This document shows positions 43,801 through 51,937 of a stretch of 64,000 nt of DNA, piece by piece. The position numbers and the translations under genes are program-made. Numbering within the stretch: position 1 is the first letter of the stretch; each line of letters starts with the position of its first letter. The stretch is from Candidatus Poribacteria bacterium (lineage in GTDB: Bacteria; Poribacteria; WGA-4E; WGA-3G). A model generated the notes under the pieces. It made no database searches. It was not told where the DNA came from and saw only the letters and a program-made list of their open reading frames with translations. Location: positions 124,001 to 188,000 of the forward strand of contig JAPPFM010000053.1 of the NCBI GenBank assembly GCA_028821605.1, read 5' to 3'.

Positions 43801-43962
43801 AATCAATATTGTGTTAAAATAGATAAACGGAGCGGAATCGTCAACGACCCGAACCGTGCAGATGACCCACAGTACATCGTCAAACTCATCGGGAAGGTGA
43901 TTACCGTCAGTTTGGAGACGGTGGATATTGTTGAGGGATTGCCGGACTTGGATTTAGGATAG
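40885..43962 (+). CDS. type ISP-like single-chain restriction-modification enzyme
   Basis: 1025 residues. N-terminal PD-(D/E)xK nuclease: Asp70 (RPDGEVVD) and Glu85-Ala-Lys87 (YWEAKDT). Then a helical part, and an N6-adenine methyltransferase with SAM motif I DPFVGTGNF (347-355) and catalytic NPPY (452-455). The rest includes a target-recognition region (KVGKEWPMFGLM..., YDEDGTNRRENITNWALAEFR). No helicase motifs are evident between nuclease and methylase, so it is shorter than the classical type ISP translocating enzymes and may act more like a type IIG enzyme. It opens a probable defence island continuing to 46271. Confidence 0.9.
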   Translation: MPHLNIKPTHKPIKTYYAELQEYDNIGVAHEGAVRTAFQNLLQHYCRQASLTLVCERPHYTAENKRIRPDGEVVDTFGLPYGYWEAKDTQDDLYTETAKKFDAGYPSKNIVVQSPTHALLYQHGQLQLDLDITEPRNLVHVLQTFFAYQEENISAWHTAVAEFRETVPELGKKLTVLIETERQNNSQFQVAFTNFHQQCQALINPNLSIAAVEEMLVQHLLTERIFRTVFNNPDFTRRNIIAREIENVIDALTSQTFDRNRFLQSLDPFYVAIEQTAAAITNFSQKQGFLNTVYEQFFQGFSVKVADTHGIVYTPQPIVDFMVKSVEHILQTEFNRSLCDSGVNIIDPFVGTGNFIVRIMQELDPISLERKYTADPPELQCNEVMLLPYYIANLNIEHEFYTATNRYVPYEGLCLVDTFEVAKARQVPLFTPDNTARVEKQKETPMFVVIGNPPYNVGQVNENDNNKNRKYEAMDKLIAETYAKDSKATLRSQLYDPYVKAIRWALDRIGEEGVVAFVTNNSFLEGLAFDGMRKHLAEGCDAIYILDLGGNARKGLKVSDANVFGIRVGVSINLFVKKKGRSSRAPRLFYYRTDDLWNRERKFVFLNERQHIGNRIVWQVITPDARNTWLTEGLHAEFDTFTPMGTKETKAVESEAVDVIFKTYSNGVKTNRDAWVCNFNRNALVENTSKMIETYNAEMARWVQRTNRDTNLDDFVISDETKIKWSSTLKQKLQSGQIVAFTDTRIRQSLYRPFIKSHLYFDRIMNDRVLRFPFIFPTPKIESENRVIWLKVGKEWPMFGLMVNQLPDQLPQGGSQCFPFYIYDEDGTNRRENITNWALAEFRAHYEDDTITKWDIFHYNYGFLHHPAYREKYEANLKRDLPHIPFAKGFWAFAEAGAQLADLHVNYESQPEYDKLKFIQNPDVPLDWRVEKMKLSKDKTSLVYNDFLTISGIPEKAFDYRLGTRSALEWIINQYCVKIDKRSGIVNDPNRADDPQYIVKLIGKVITVSLETVDIVEGLPDLDLG

Positions 43963-43988
43963 AGAGGCATGGGTTTAGGGAGAAAGTC

Positions 43989-44741
43989 ATGGGAATCATA
44001 GAGTGGCTAAACGCAAATAGTGGCGCAATAATCGTGATTGTCGCTATCGTGCTTGTTGGTGTCATTAGTTATTACGCCTATCTGACGTGGCGGCTACTGA
44101 AAGCGAGTAACATACCTGAAATTGTTGTCTCTTTGCGTCCGCATCAAGTGCACGTTCAGCTCGTCATACTCTGCATAGAGAACATAGGGACGGGGGCAGC
44201 CCGTGATCTACAGTTCACAACAAATCCCACTTCTATACCTAATCTTGACGTGCCATTTGAGAAAATTGGTTTTCTCAAAAGTGGAATCGCTTACTTTGAA
44301 CCGGGACGAAAGATTGAGCAATTTATAGTTAGTGTAACAAACAAGTTTGATGAACTAAAACAGATGCCATTCGAGGTCAGTTTAACATATAGGGATTCAG
44401 TTAACCAGAAACATAAACGCACATTTCAACTTGATTTTGGTGAGAATGAAGGCTTCTCACAAATTGACAACCCACCATTGTTTGAAATTGCCAAAGCTAC
44501 AAGAGATATCCAAAGGGATATACGTAATATTGCCACGGGTATGCATAAACCCATAATTCTTACGGAAACAGTGTCTGAGCATCGCTTGAGGCAGCGCGTC
44601 AATGCCTTGGAGAGTCGGATAGAACAACTTCCTAACGAGGTTCAAGAAGAAATTTTACAGGAATTAGTCATTGTTGTCACTAAGCGAGAGCAGGAAAAAG
44701 ATCAAAGTGAAGAGCCAATAACGGTAGAAAATTTATCATAA
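43989..44741 (+). CDS. single-span membrane protein in the restriction island
   Basis: 250 residues. Membrane segment about 12-34 (IIVIVAIVLVGVISYYAYL), then a beta-rich domain (VHVQLVILCIENIGTGAARD ... VSLTYRDSVNQKHKRTFQL), a helical segment (IAKATRDIQRDIRNIATGM) and a final coiled coil (RLRQRVNALESRIEQLP). GGGAGAAA ribosome site 27 bases after the restriction-modification gene. Family unknown; the neighbour suggests but does not show a defence role. Confidence 0.7.
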   Translation: MGIIEWLNANSGAIIVIVAIVLVGVISYYAYLTWRLLKASNIPEIVVSLRPHQVHVQLVILCIENIGTGAARDLQFTTNPTSIPNLDVPFEKIGFLKSGIAYFEPGRKIEQFIVSVTNKFDELKQMPFEVSLTYRDSVNQKHKRTFQLDFGENEGFSQIDNPPLFEIAKATRDIQRDIRNIATGMHKPIILTETVSEHRLRQRVNALESRIEQLPNEVQEEILQELVIVVTKREQEKDQSEEPITVENLS

Positions 44742-44757
44742 AGAGGAGGTGAGATAA

Positions 44758-44988
44758 GTGCCAATTACAGTCTATATTCACTCTAATAATGGTTTTGTTA
44801 TAGAGGTTCCTGATGGCAGAGAGGAGCCGTTGGCGGGTAACAATCAACAGTTATCGCATAAGGAATTTAAAGCGGCATTACAGAGATTAGCAGAACTATC
44901 TATGAAATTTGACGCTCGTGATTCCCAACCATTATCTGATTACGCGATGAGCCGCGAAAGCATATACGAAAATCACCCAAAATTATGA
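44758..44988 (+). CDS. probable antitoxin of a VapBC-like pair
   Basis: 76 residues, GTG start with AGAGGAGG upstream. MPITVYIHSNNGFVIEVPDG, then LSHKEFKAALQRLAELSMKF and an acidic tail. Its stop overlaps the start of a truncated PIN-domain frame (ATGA), the classic antitoxin-toxin layout. No known DNA-binding motif is clear, so the antitoxin call rests on context. Confidence 0.5.
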   Translation: MPITVYIHSNNGFVIEVPDGREEPLAGNNQQLSHKEFKAALQRLAELSMKFDARDSQPLSDYAMSRESIYENHPKL

Positions 44989-45122
44989 TTTATCTGGTTG
45001 ATACCAATGTTTTATTGGGGGTTGCACATCGTACTAATGTTCGTTATTCAATTGTTCAGAATTTCTCATTTTTCCAAGAAAAACAATCCTATTTTCAACA
45101 AACAGAGCATGTTAGCACTTAG
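44985..45122 (+). pseudogene. truncated PIN-domain (VapC-like) toxin
   Basis: 45 residues starting MIYLVDTNVLLGVAHRTNVR, the opening strand and first catalytic Asp of PIN ribonucleases followed by the usual 'hr.n.r...v' helix. It stops at TAG 45120-45122 where a full toxin would be about 130 residues. The rest of the gene is gone, replaced by the leader of the AAA ATPase gene. Confidence 0.7.
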
Positions 45123-45161
45123 TTTCCGCACGGTATTGAACTTTAGCAACGGGAAAAGTAG

Positions 45162-46271
45162 ATGAGACGTTTTGGAACTCAGGGACGTGTATATCCCGAC
45201 AGACACTATGTTGTCTCCCGCACCGAGGAGGTCGCCGATTTTATTGACCGCATCAAAGAGGGGCGGTACATTGTCCTATTTGCGCCGCGGCAAACCGGCA
45301 AGACCACCTTTTTTCGCTTGGCACTTGAAGCACTCACAACCCAAGATACAACCTACTTCCCAATACAATTGGACTTTGAAGATTGTGAGGAATACACTTC
45401 GGGTGATTTTTACGCCTCTCTCCATCGGGAGATTCAAAAAGAGATTGAGAGGATTTTTCAAAAACGCGAGGAGGTAACCTTTTCCGCATTAGTGGAATTC
45501 TTAGTGAATACAAAGATAACCGATCATGTTTCAATGATAGATTTCTTTGATGGATTTGCGAAGCATCTCGCTACTTATTATAATAATGCCCAACAAGTTA
45601 TCCTTTTCATTGATTCGTTTCATGGGATCCCCCTGGCACTTGAAAACGGTTTTTTAGCTGCACTTCGGCACATCTACCTCACCGATAAACCTTATTGCCC
45701 TCACAGCGTCTGTTTCGTGAGTGTCAGGAGTATCATCCAACGCGACATGGTCAACGCTGTATCTCCATTCAATATCCAGGATGCGTTCCACTTACCCGAT
45801 TTCACACTTGAACAGGTGTGTGAACTTCTCACACAGTACACGGAGGAAGTGGGGCAGACCTTCGGAGCAGAGGTTGTCGAAGCAATCCATAAACAGACTG
45901 CTGGCCAACCTTTCCTTGTCAACCGACTCGCTGAGATTCTTACTGAGGAAATGGAGATTCTGAAAACCGAACCGATTACGATAGAGCATTTTTCAGAGGC
46001 ACACACGCGAATACTTCAAGAACATAACGCCAACTTTGAGCATTTGCTTACCCATATCCACAGAGACCCTCGATTTGAAGGCATCCTAATGCGGATCGTG
46101 TCTCATTCTGGCAGGGGTGTGTTCTTCGACCGGTATGATGAACGCATAGATGAACTTACTACAAACGGCGTAATCTCTGAAGGTAATCATGGAATTTGTC
46201 AAATTGCTAATCCGATTTATTTCGATTATATCAAGCAAGTGTTCAGTAGACAGCTTAAAGCACGTGAATAG
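45162..46271 (+). CDS. AAA ATPase (AAA_35-like) with unusual Walker B
   Basis: 369 residues. Opening FGTQGRVYPDRHYVVSR, ribose-proximal YIVLFAPRQTGKTTFF with Walker A Lys47, Walker B VILFIDSFHGIP in which the acidic residue expected after Asp151 is Ser152, and the sensor-like FVSVRSIIQRDM. A winged-helix-like C-terminal region follows (LLTHIHRDPRFEGILMRIVS ... NGVISEGNHGICQIANPIYFDYI). The family is widespread, usually next to mobile or defence genes. The Ser may slow or abolish hydrolysis. Confidence 0.85.
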   Translation: MRRFGTQGRVYPDRHYVVSRTEEVADFIDRIKEGRYIVLFAPRQTGKTTFFRLALEALTTQDTTYFPIQLDFEDCEEYTSGDFYASLHREIQKEIERIFQKREEVTFSALVEFLVNTKITDHVSMIDFFDGFAKHLATYYNNAQQVILFIDSFHGIPLALENGFLAALRHIYLTDKPYCPHSVCFVSVRSIIQRDMVNAVSPFNIQDAFHLPDFTLEQVCELLTQYTEEVGQTFGAEVVEAIHKQTAGQPFLVNRLAEILTEEMEILKTEPITIEHFSEAHTRILQEHNANFEHLLTHIHRDPRFEGILMRIVSHSGRGVFFDRYDERIDELTTNGVISEGNHGICQIANPIYFDYIKQVFSRQLKARE

Positions 46272-46362
46272 GAGTCTTTTCTTGAAAACGCTATCACAGA
46301 CTTTGTTGAAAAATCAGTGGAGAACACCTTCCCAACTTACGTTGTGCTGTCGGGAGAACTTT

Positions 46363-47298
46363 ATGAATCAATGTTTTACATACGCACTCATTATCTTATT
46401 CGTTTTTGTGTGTCTGCCCGCCGCAGCGGATAGCACGGACATCCACGAAAACGCCGGCACCCGCGCTATGACCTTTCTCAAAATCGGGGTAGGTGCGAAG
46501 GCGATGGGGATGGGAGAATCTCACGTCGCTGCGACCGATGACCTTTACGCCTCGTATTGGAACCCTGCAGGGCTTGCGAGACTCCAACACCCACAACTCG
46601 CACTCATGCATAACGAATGGTTCGCGGGGATCAATCACGAGTTCGTCGGATTTGCACACCCGTTTGGAAATGCTGGAACCCTCGGTGTGAGCGCGAATTT
46701 CTTGTCCTTCGGTGAGTTGCAGGGACGCGATCGTGAGGGGAACGAGACGACTATTTTCCGTCCTTATGATCTGGCGTTGGTTCTGTCGTATGCCCGTGGT
46801 TTCGGTGATTCACTCGCCTTCGGTGCGAACGCGAAATTCTTGCGAGAGCAGATCGCTGACGAAAGCGGCACCGGTGTTGCCTTCGATCTCGGTGGGATAT
46901 ACACCTTTTCAGAGATGCCTTTTCTTGCATTGGGGTTCAACGCACAGCACGTGGGACCGCGAGTGAAGTTTATAGAGGAGGCTTTCGGTCTACCCTTTAC
47001 CTTTAGACTCGGCGCGGCTTACAGAACCTCGAGTCAACCATTCATCCTAACAGTGGACATCATCCGCCCCTCTGACAACGACATCGCAATCGCAGCAGGG
47101 GCAGGCTACACGATTGGCAATATTTTGGAACTCCGCACCGGTTATAAATACAAAATCGGTGGCAACGATTTAGGCGCGATTTCTGGTCTCACAGGCGGTT
47201 TTGGGTTGACGCTCCTTCGCTTCCAAATCGATTACGCGCTCGTGCCTTTCGGTGTTTTGGGGTTGACACATCGGTTCTCATTGATCGCCAATTTTTAG
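46363..47298 (+). CDS. PorV/PorQ-family outer-membrane protein (second copy)
   Basis: 311 residues from ATG 46363 with GGGAGAA upstream; the frame extends to 46189 inside the AAA gene but that part is not plausible. Signal YALIILFVFVCLPAAADS, then NAGTRAMTFLKIGVGAKAMG, DDLYASYWNPAGLARLQ, and beta-strands to a C-terminal FSLIANF. Distinct from the copy at 33273-34367 in length and in the middle part. Likely a FadL-like outer-membrane barrel. Confidence 0.87.
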   Translation: MNQCFTYALIILFVFVCLPAAADSTDIHENAGTRAMTFLKIGVGAKAMGMGESHVAATDDLYASYWNPAGLARLQHPQLALMHNEWFAGINHEFVGFAHPFGNAGTLGVSANFLSFGELQGRDREGNETTIFRPYDLALVLSYARGFGDSLAFGANAKFLREQIADESGTGVAFDLGGIYTFSEMPFLALGFNAQHVGPRVKFIEEAFGLPFTFRLGAAYRTSSQPFILTVDIIRPSDNDIAIAAGAGYTIGNILELRTGYKYKIGGNDLGAISGLTGGFGLTLLRFQIDYALVPFGVLGLTHRFSLIANF

Positions 47299-47329
47299 TG
47301 ACATGCAAGTGGGTTGCTTACTAAAGGGC

Positions 47330-48022
47330 TTAGGAACAAGCGTCAATAAATGCGGTAAATAGTTTTGCCGAATGTTCCTGAAGATCCAAAGAACTTGGCT
47401 CTTTGAACATCCGCTCCGGATGGTATTGCACACCGAGCATGAATTTTTTTGATGTGTCCTCTATTGCTTCAATAATCCCATCTTTTGATTGCGCCGTTAC
47501 GGTAAACCCCTCACCAATTACTTTTAAGGACTGATGATGTCTTGAATTGACTTCAGTGGTGGTTTCACTTGTAATTTGGTTGAGTAGACTGTCCGGTTGA
47601 ATCTGAATATCGTGCCAAGAATCGTCGGTGTTTTCTATTATCTTATGCGTCAAATGGTCTGTAAACTGTGAAGGGATATCTTGGTACAGGCTGCTCCCAA
47701 TTGCGACGTTCATAATCTGGATGCCGCGGCAGATTCCGAAAACGGGGAGATCTGCTTCCATGGACTGCTTACACAGTGGTAGTTCCAACTCGTCGCGCTC
47801 AAAATCAATGTCTGTCGTTTCGTGTTCTTCTTCACCGTAATGGATTGGGTCAATATCACGCCCTCCGGTGAGTAAAAGCCCTTTTAGACCGCTAAATGCC
47901 TCTGGTGGTGCCTCTGGATACAGCGGACGGGCTATGCCGCCGTGTTTTTCAATGGCGCGGATGTAGTTGTTGGTTGGGTCCTTTTCATTGTAGCCAAATG
48001 TAATTCCAATAATAGGTTTCAT
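47330..48022 (-). CDS. gamma-glutamyl-GABA hydrolase-family class I glutamine amidotransferase (PuuD-like)
   Basis: 230 residues. Nucleophile Cys98 in VFGICRGIQIMNV, His201 and Glu203 in GVQYHPERM complete the triad; GLLLTGGRDIDPIHYG is the oxyanion-side block. Typical substrate is gamma-glutamyl-GABA in polyamine breakdown, but the family is broader. Good AGGAGG ribosome site. No other putrescine genes nearby. Confidence 0.9.
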   Translation of the reverse strand: MKPIIGITFGYNEKDPTNNYIRAIEKHGGIARPLYPEAPPEAFSGLKGLLLTGGRDIDPIHYGEEEHETTDIDFERDELELPLCKQSMEADLPVFGICRGIQIMNVAIGSSLYQDIPSQFTDHLTHKIIENTDDSWHDIQIQPDSLLNQITSETTTEVNSRHHQSLKVIGEGFTVTAQSKDGIIEAIEDTSKKFMLGVQYHPERMFKEPSSLDLQEHSAKLFTAFIDACS

Positions 48023-48074
48023 ATAAAAATCCTCCTTTTAATTTTGTTTCCTGAATAAAAACGATTTCCCGAAC

Positions 48075-48176
48075 GTAGGTCGGGTTGAGCAGTATCTGAC
48101 AAACCACGTCTGTTTGCTGCAGTAATCTTTACATATTTAAAATACCTACATACTTCAAAACCGAGCGAAACCCAAC
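48075..48176. repeat. split inverted-repeat motif in the gap before the PmoA-like gene
   Basis: GTAGGTCGGGTTGAGC (48075-48090) and GAGCGAAACCCAAC (48163-48176) look like the two halves of a hairpin of the type intact at 62418-62435 (TGGGTTTAGCGAAACCCA). The middle is 72 bases of AT-rich DNA. The rest of the gap holds only the promoter at 48252. Confidence 0.4.
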
Positions 48177-48251
48177 GTCTTTCTAAACTCGCGGTCCCTG
48201 TTAAATTATATCCTATTTTGCAGCCAAATAACAAACCAATCTGAATCGCAT

Positions 48252-48280
48252 TTGCATTATACGTAGATGCGTGGTATAAT
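48252..48280 (+). promoter_or_regulatory. promoter of the PmoA-like gene
   Basis: TTGCAT (48252-48257), 17-base spacer, TATAAT (48275-48280). ATG 48296 lies about 15 bases after the -10 box, so the mRNA leader is only about nine bases and has no ribosome site; an upstream in-frame TTG at 48281 would not be transcribed. Confidence 0.7.
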
Positions 48281-48295
48281 TTGCACATAGCACTT

Positions 48296-49051
48296 ATGTT
48301 ACACGAATTTAACGAGAAAGAATTATCCATCACAGAAGACGAAGCACCGATACTCACGTGCTATCATGGTGATGTGGCATGTCCGCCATATCTGCATCCG
48401 CTCTATGCCCCGAATGGACAAGTGGTAACGGATGACACAAGCATTGGGCATCAGCATCTTCCGGGAATCTGTTTCACTCGCGGAACCGTCAACGGAGCGC
48501 AGTTGGATCACGATGAGATTACGCGCGACACAAAGGCTGATTCAGCGAGGTTTTCTGTTGTCACGACGTGGAAGAACTCCGGGGAACCGTCGCTGATGGA
48601 AACCTGCGCGGTGAGGGTACACCCGCGTCAGACCGAAGTACAGGTCTTGGATATAGAAATCTCGCTGCAGGCACTCCGTGATTCTCTTGAATTTAGGGAC
48701 AACACAGGGCTTGGCTACCTCGCCGTTGAGATGGAGTACCGTAAAGCAGCGGACGCGGACGGACGGATAGGCGAGTCGGAAGTGAATGGCAAGACATCGG
48801 CGTGGGGAACGCTCTGCGGTCTCACTGCTGCTGAGCAAGAAGCGGTCGGAGTCGCAATTTTCCCGCATCCATCAAACGACGAAACGATATTTCTCGCCGA
48901 GGATGCATCCTTCGGATTTCTCTTCGCACAGGCAACACCTTTCACCGTGAATGCCGGTGAGACGCATACACTAAAATATCAGGTGCTTGCATATACAGGT
49001 GATCTCTTTACTTTTGACGTGTGGGGATACTATCAAAATTATATCGGATAA
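48296..49051 (+). CDS. PmoA-family (PF14100-like) protein
   Basis: 251 residues from ATG 48296. Block YLHPLYAPNGQVVTDDTSIG followed by HLPGICFTRGTVNGAQLD matches the 'Pl.pl..pnG..vt...DH.HHrg.w' core of the PF14100 family, though the His pair is weaker here (IGHQHLPG). No signal peptide. These proteins are not methane monooxygenase subunits despite the name, and are frequent in carbohydrate-degrading bacteria; function unknown. Stop is two bases before the miaB ATG, so they are co-transcribed. Confidence 0.7.
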   Translation: MLHEFNEKELSITEDEAPILTCYHGDVACPPYLHPLYAPNGQVVTDDTSIGHQHLPGICFTRGTVNGAQLDHDEITRDTKADSARFSVVTTWKNSGEPSLMETCAVRVHPRQTEVQVLDIEISLQALRDSLEFRDNTGLGYLAVEMEYRKAADADGRIGESEVNGKTSAWGTLCGLTAAEQEAVGVAIFPHPSNDETIFLAEDASFGFLFAQATPFTVNAGETHTLKYQVLAYTGDLFTFDVWGYYQNYIG

Positions 49052-49053
49052 GT

Positions 49054-50487
49054 ATGAAAGACCAGACGCTTTTCCCGCTCTATAATGAAAATAAGGGCGC
49101 AGACACACCGCATCCACCTCCACAAGGATTGCAAGCGGGGGTGCCACAGGCGGACGCGCGTCGCGTCTATATTGAAACGTACGGATGCCAGATGAATGTC
49201 AGTGACAGTGAACTGATGGCAGGCATCTTGACGCAGAGCGGACACCAAACTGTGCCGCATCTTGACGATGCGGATGTCGTGCTTGTGAATACCTGCGCGA
49301 TACGGGAAAACGCCGAAACAAAAGTGATTAATCGGCTCAAGCATCTGAACCATCGGAAACGCCGTCAACCGGAACTCATCATCGGTGTCTGTGGTTGTAT
49401 GGCACAACACCTCCGAGACAAACTCTTAGACGCGGCACCCTATGTGGATCTTGTGATGGGTCCCGATGCTTATCGGGATCTGCCGGTGGCACTGGATTCT
49501 TTGGCGCGCGGCGTGGAAGCGCACGTCTCGCTGACCGATCGGGATCCGTTTGTAGGTTTGCGGTTGGACAAAAGTGAGGATTACGCCGACATTGCACCCA
49601 TCCGAAAAGAGGGAATTCGGGCGTGGCTCACCATTCAGCGTGGGTGTGATAAGATGTGTACCTTCTGCATCGTTCCTTTTGTCCGCGGCAGAGAGCGGAG
49701 TCTTCCGCTGAAACTCCTCGTTGAAGATGTCGAAAAATTGGTGGACCAAGGGTTCAAGGAGGTCGTTCTGCTTGGACAGACTGTTAATTCCTATCACGAC
49801 GACAGTGCCGATTTCGGAGACCTCCTCTATGCTGTCGGCGAAGTCAACGGATTGGAACGCGTACGATTTACCTCCCCACACCCTGCTGATGCTACGGACA
49901 GTATGATTGACGCAATGGCGAGTTCACCGAGTGTTTGTAAGCATTTGCATCTTCCTCTGCAATCTGGTTCAACAGAGGTGCTGGATCGTATGCGCCGTAC
50001 CTACACGGCGGAAGAATATCGCGCGCTTGTCTCGAAGCTCCGTGAACGTATCCCCGATATTGCACTCACGACCGATATTATCGTCGGTTTTTGTGGTGAA
50101 ACTGATGCGGAATTTATGGAAACATATCAGCTGATGGCGGATATCCGATACGATTCGGCGTTCATGTTCAAGTATTCTGAGCGTGAGGGGACCCTTGCAC
50201 ATAAAACCTTACCGGATGATGTGCCTGAAGTGGTGAAGGGGGAACGTCTCAAACAGATTATTGAACTTCAGGAAAGTATTTCTGCAGACATCAACAGTAC
50301 TGCAGTCGGTAATACTGTCGTGGTGCTTGTAGAAGGTGAATCGCGTCGGGATGCAGATAGATACCATGGAAAAACGGATGGCTTCAAAACGACTGTGTTT
50401 CCGAAAGCGGACAGTGAAATCGGTGAGGTTGTCAACGTTCGCATTGACAGCACTACAGCGCATACCTTGATTGGACAGATCGTCTAA
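49054..50487 (+). CDS. miaB: tRNA-2-methylthio-N6-dimethylallyladenosine synthase
   Basis: 477 residues from ATG 49054. Methylthiotransferase: N-terminal cluster Cys45 in YGCQMNVSDSE, VNTCAIRENAE and GVCGCMAQ; radical-SAM triad Cys198, Cys202, Cys205 in RGCDKMCTFC; VRFTSPHP and HLPLQSGS; TRAM domain at the end. Adds the methylthio group to A37 of tRNAs reading UNN codons. About 35 extra Pro-rich residues precede the first strand. Its stop overlaps the map start (TAATG). Confidence 0.95.
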   Translation: MKDQTLFPLYNENKGADTPHPPPQGLQAGVPQADARRVYIETYGCQMNVSDSELMAGILTQSGHQTVPHLDDADVVLVNTCAIRENAETKVINRLKHLNHRKRRQPELIIGVCGCMAQHLRDKLLDAAPYVDLVMGPDAYRDLPVALDSLARGVEAHVSLTDRDPFVGLRLDKSEDYADIAPIRKEGIRAWLTIQRGCDKMCTFCIVPFVRGRERSLPLKLLVEDVEKLVDQGFKEVVLLGQTVNSYHDDSADFGDLLYAVGEVNGLERVRFTSPHPADATDSMIDAMASSPSVCKHLHLPLQSGSTEVLDRMRRTYTAEEYRALVSKLRERIPDIALTTDIIVGFCGETDAEFMETYQLMADIRYDSAFMFKYSEREGTLAHKTLPDDVPEVVKGERLKQIIELQESISADINSTAVGNTVVVLVEGESRRDADRYHGKTDGFKTTVFPKADSEIGEVVNVRIDSTTAHTLIGQIV

Positions 50488-51272
50488 TGGACAAACTTAG
50501 AATCAAAAGTAAGGTCGAAATTGAGAAGATGAAGCGGAGCGGTGAGGCGGCAGCGACCGTGTTGAAGCGTATCGGAGAGGCAATCGCTCCGGGTGTATCG
50601 ACCGCCGATTTAGAACGCATCTCGCGTAAGACAATCGCTGAGGTCAGTGCCACATCTTCCTTTTTGGGTTACCAACTTCCTGAACACGACCCTTATCCTT
50701 CCACAATATGTACCTCGATTAACGATGTCGTGATCCACGGGATTCCAAACAAAAGGGATGTTTTGAAGGATGGAGACATCGTCGGGATTGATACGGCTGT
50801 CAGCATTGACGGCTACCACGGCGATAACGCCTATACCTTTCCCGTTGGAGAGATTTCACCATCAGCCAGTCGGTTGCTTAAAGTAACGCGAAATTCGCTT
50901 TACGATGCGATTGCAGAGGCGAAGCCGGGAAACCGTATCGGCGACATTTCCTCCAAATTACAAAAAGGAGCAGAGTCTCAAGGGTTTTCCGTCCTTCAGA
51001 GTTTTGCGGGACACGGGATTGGGCGGAGTCTGCATGAGGCACCGGAGATCCCTTGCTTGGGGGTTGCTGGACGTGGTTTGCGTTTAAGACCGGGGATGGT
51101 GCTCGCAATTGAAACGATGGTTAACATTGGACTGCCCGATGTGGAGATGTCAGCGGATGGCTGGACGATTACGACCTTAGACGGTAGTTTGTCTGCCCTT
51201 TTTGAGCATACGGTCGCCGTCCTTTCGGACGGACCTGAAATTCTAACGGGGAGCGAATTGTGGGAAGCCTAA
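50487..51272 (+). CDS. map: methionine aminopeptidase, type I
   Basis: 261 residues. Removes initiator Met. All five metal ligands are found: Asp102, Asp113 (IDTAVSIDGYHGD), His176 (GHGIGRSLHEAPEIPC), Glu209 (AIETMVN, where Pro is usual in place of Thr) and Glu240 (FEHTVAV); each is five residues after the E. coli position. Overlaps miaB by one base and ccmC by 13, so translation is coupled along the run. Confidence 0.96.
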   Translation: MDKLRIKSKVEIEKMKRSGEAAATVLKRIGEAIAPGVSTADLERISRKTIAEVSATSSFLGYQLPEHDPYPSTICTSINDVVIHGIPNKRDVLKDGDIVGIDTAVSIDGYHGDNAYTFPVGEISPSASRLLKVTRNSLYDAIAEAKPGNRIGDISSKLQKGAESQGFSVLQSFAGHGIGRSLHEAPEIPCLGVAGRGLRLRPGMVLAIETMVNIGLPDVEMSADGWTITTLDGSLSALFEHTVAVLSDGPEILTGSELWEA

Positions 51273-51937
51273 GTGGAAAAATTATAGCCGTTATCACCGC
51301 AATCCTCATCTTTGTTTCGCTCTATCTCATCTTCGGATATGCGCGGGTTGAAGGCACAATGCTGGAAGTGCAAAAGATCTTCTACTATCACGTCTCCGCA
51401 GCACTAACTGTTTATCTGGCGTTCGGTGTCAACTGTGCCTTTAGTGTTAAGTATCTCATTCAACGAAAACCTAACGATGATCTGTTAGCGTCTGCAGCTG
51501 CAGAATTAGGTCTTATTTTTTGTACTGTTGTACTTCTCTCCGGTCCTATCTGGGCAAGGTACGCATGGAACACATGGTGGAATTGGGAACCACGCCTCAC
51601 AAGTACCCTCATCTTGTGGCTTATGTACGTCGGTTATTTTATTCTCCGCTCCGCTTTAGAAGCGGATAAACGTAGACTCTATTCAGCAGTCCTCGGAGTT
51701 ATTGCTTTTTTAGACGTACCTATTGTCCATTTCGCTACGAAATTCTGGAAGAGCGAAGCACATCCAGAGCGAGGAGCAAAATTTGATATAGCCCCATCAA
51801 TGCTATACACATTTCTGGTTGTGTTGGGCGCATGTATTATGCTATTTACACTGATTCTAATCGTTCGGTATCGTATGAAAAAGACGCAAGCGCGTTATGA
51901 AATAATGCGGCAGAAGCATTTAGGGGAGGCACTTTGA
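51260..51937 (+). CDS. ccmC: cytochrome c assembly/heme exporter protein CcmC
   Basis: 225 residues, six membrane spans. GTG start inside map. CcmC features: VQKIFYYHVSAA (His44), the Trp-rich heme-handling loop WNTWWNWEPRLTS (about 103-115, with Glu where Asp is usual) and periplasmic DVPIVHFATKFW (His157). Presents heme to the CcmE chaperone in system I cytochrome c maturation. No ccmA, ccmB or ccmE in this window. Confidence 0.9.
   Translation: MGSLSGKIIAVITAILIFVSLYLIFGYARVEGTMLEVQKIFYYHVSAALTVYLAFGVNCAFSVKYLIQRKPNDDLLASAAAELGLIFCTVVLLSGPIWARYAWNTWWNWEPRLTSTLILWLMYVGYFILRSALEADKRRLYSAVLGVIAFLDVPIVHFATKFWKSEAHPERGAKFDIAPSMLYTFLVVLGACIMLFTLILIVRYRMKKTQARYEIMRQKHLGEAL

Noticed and set aside
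33273-47298. Type IX secretion system suggested by two PorV/PorQ proteins
   Set aside because: No gliding/T9SS genes or C-terminal sorting domains of the known type are seen here; PorV/PorQ-family barrels alone are not evidence for it.
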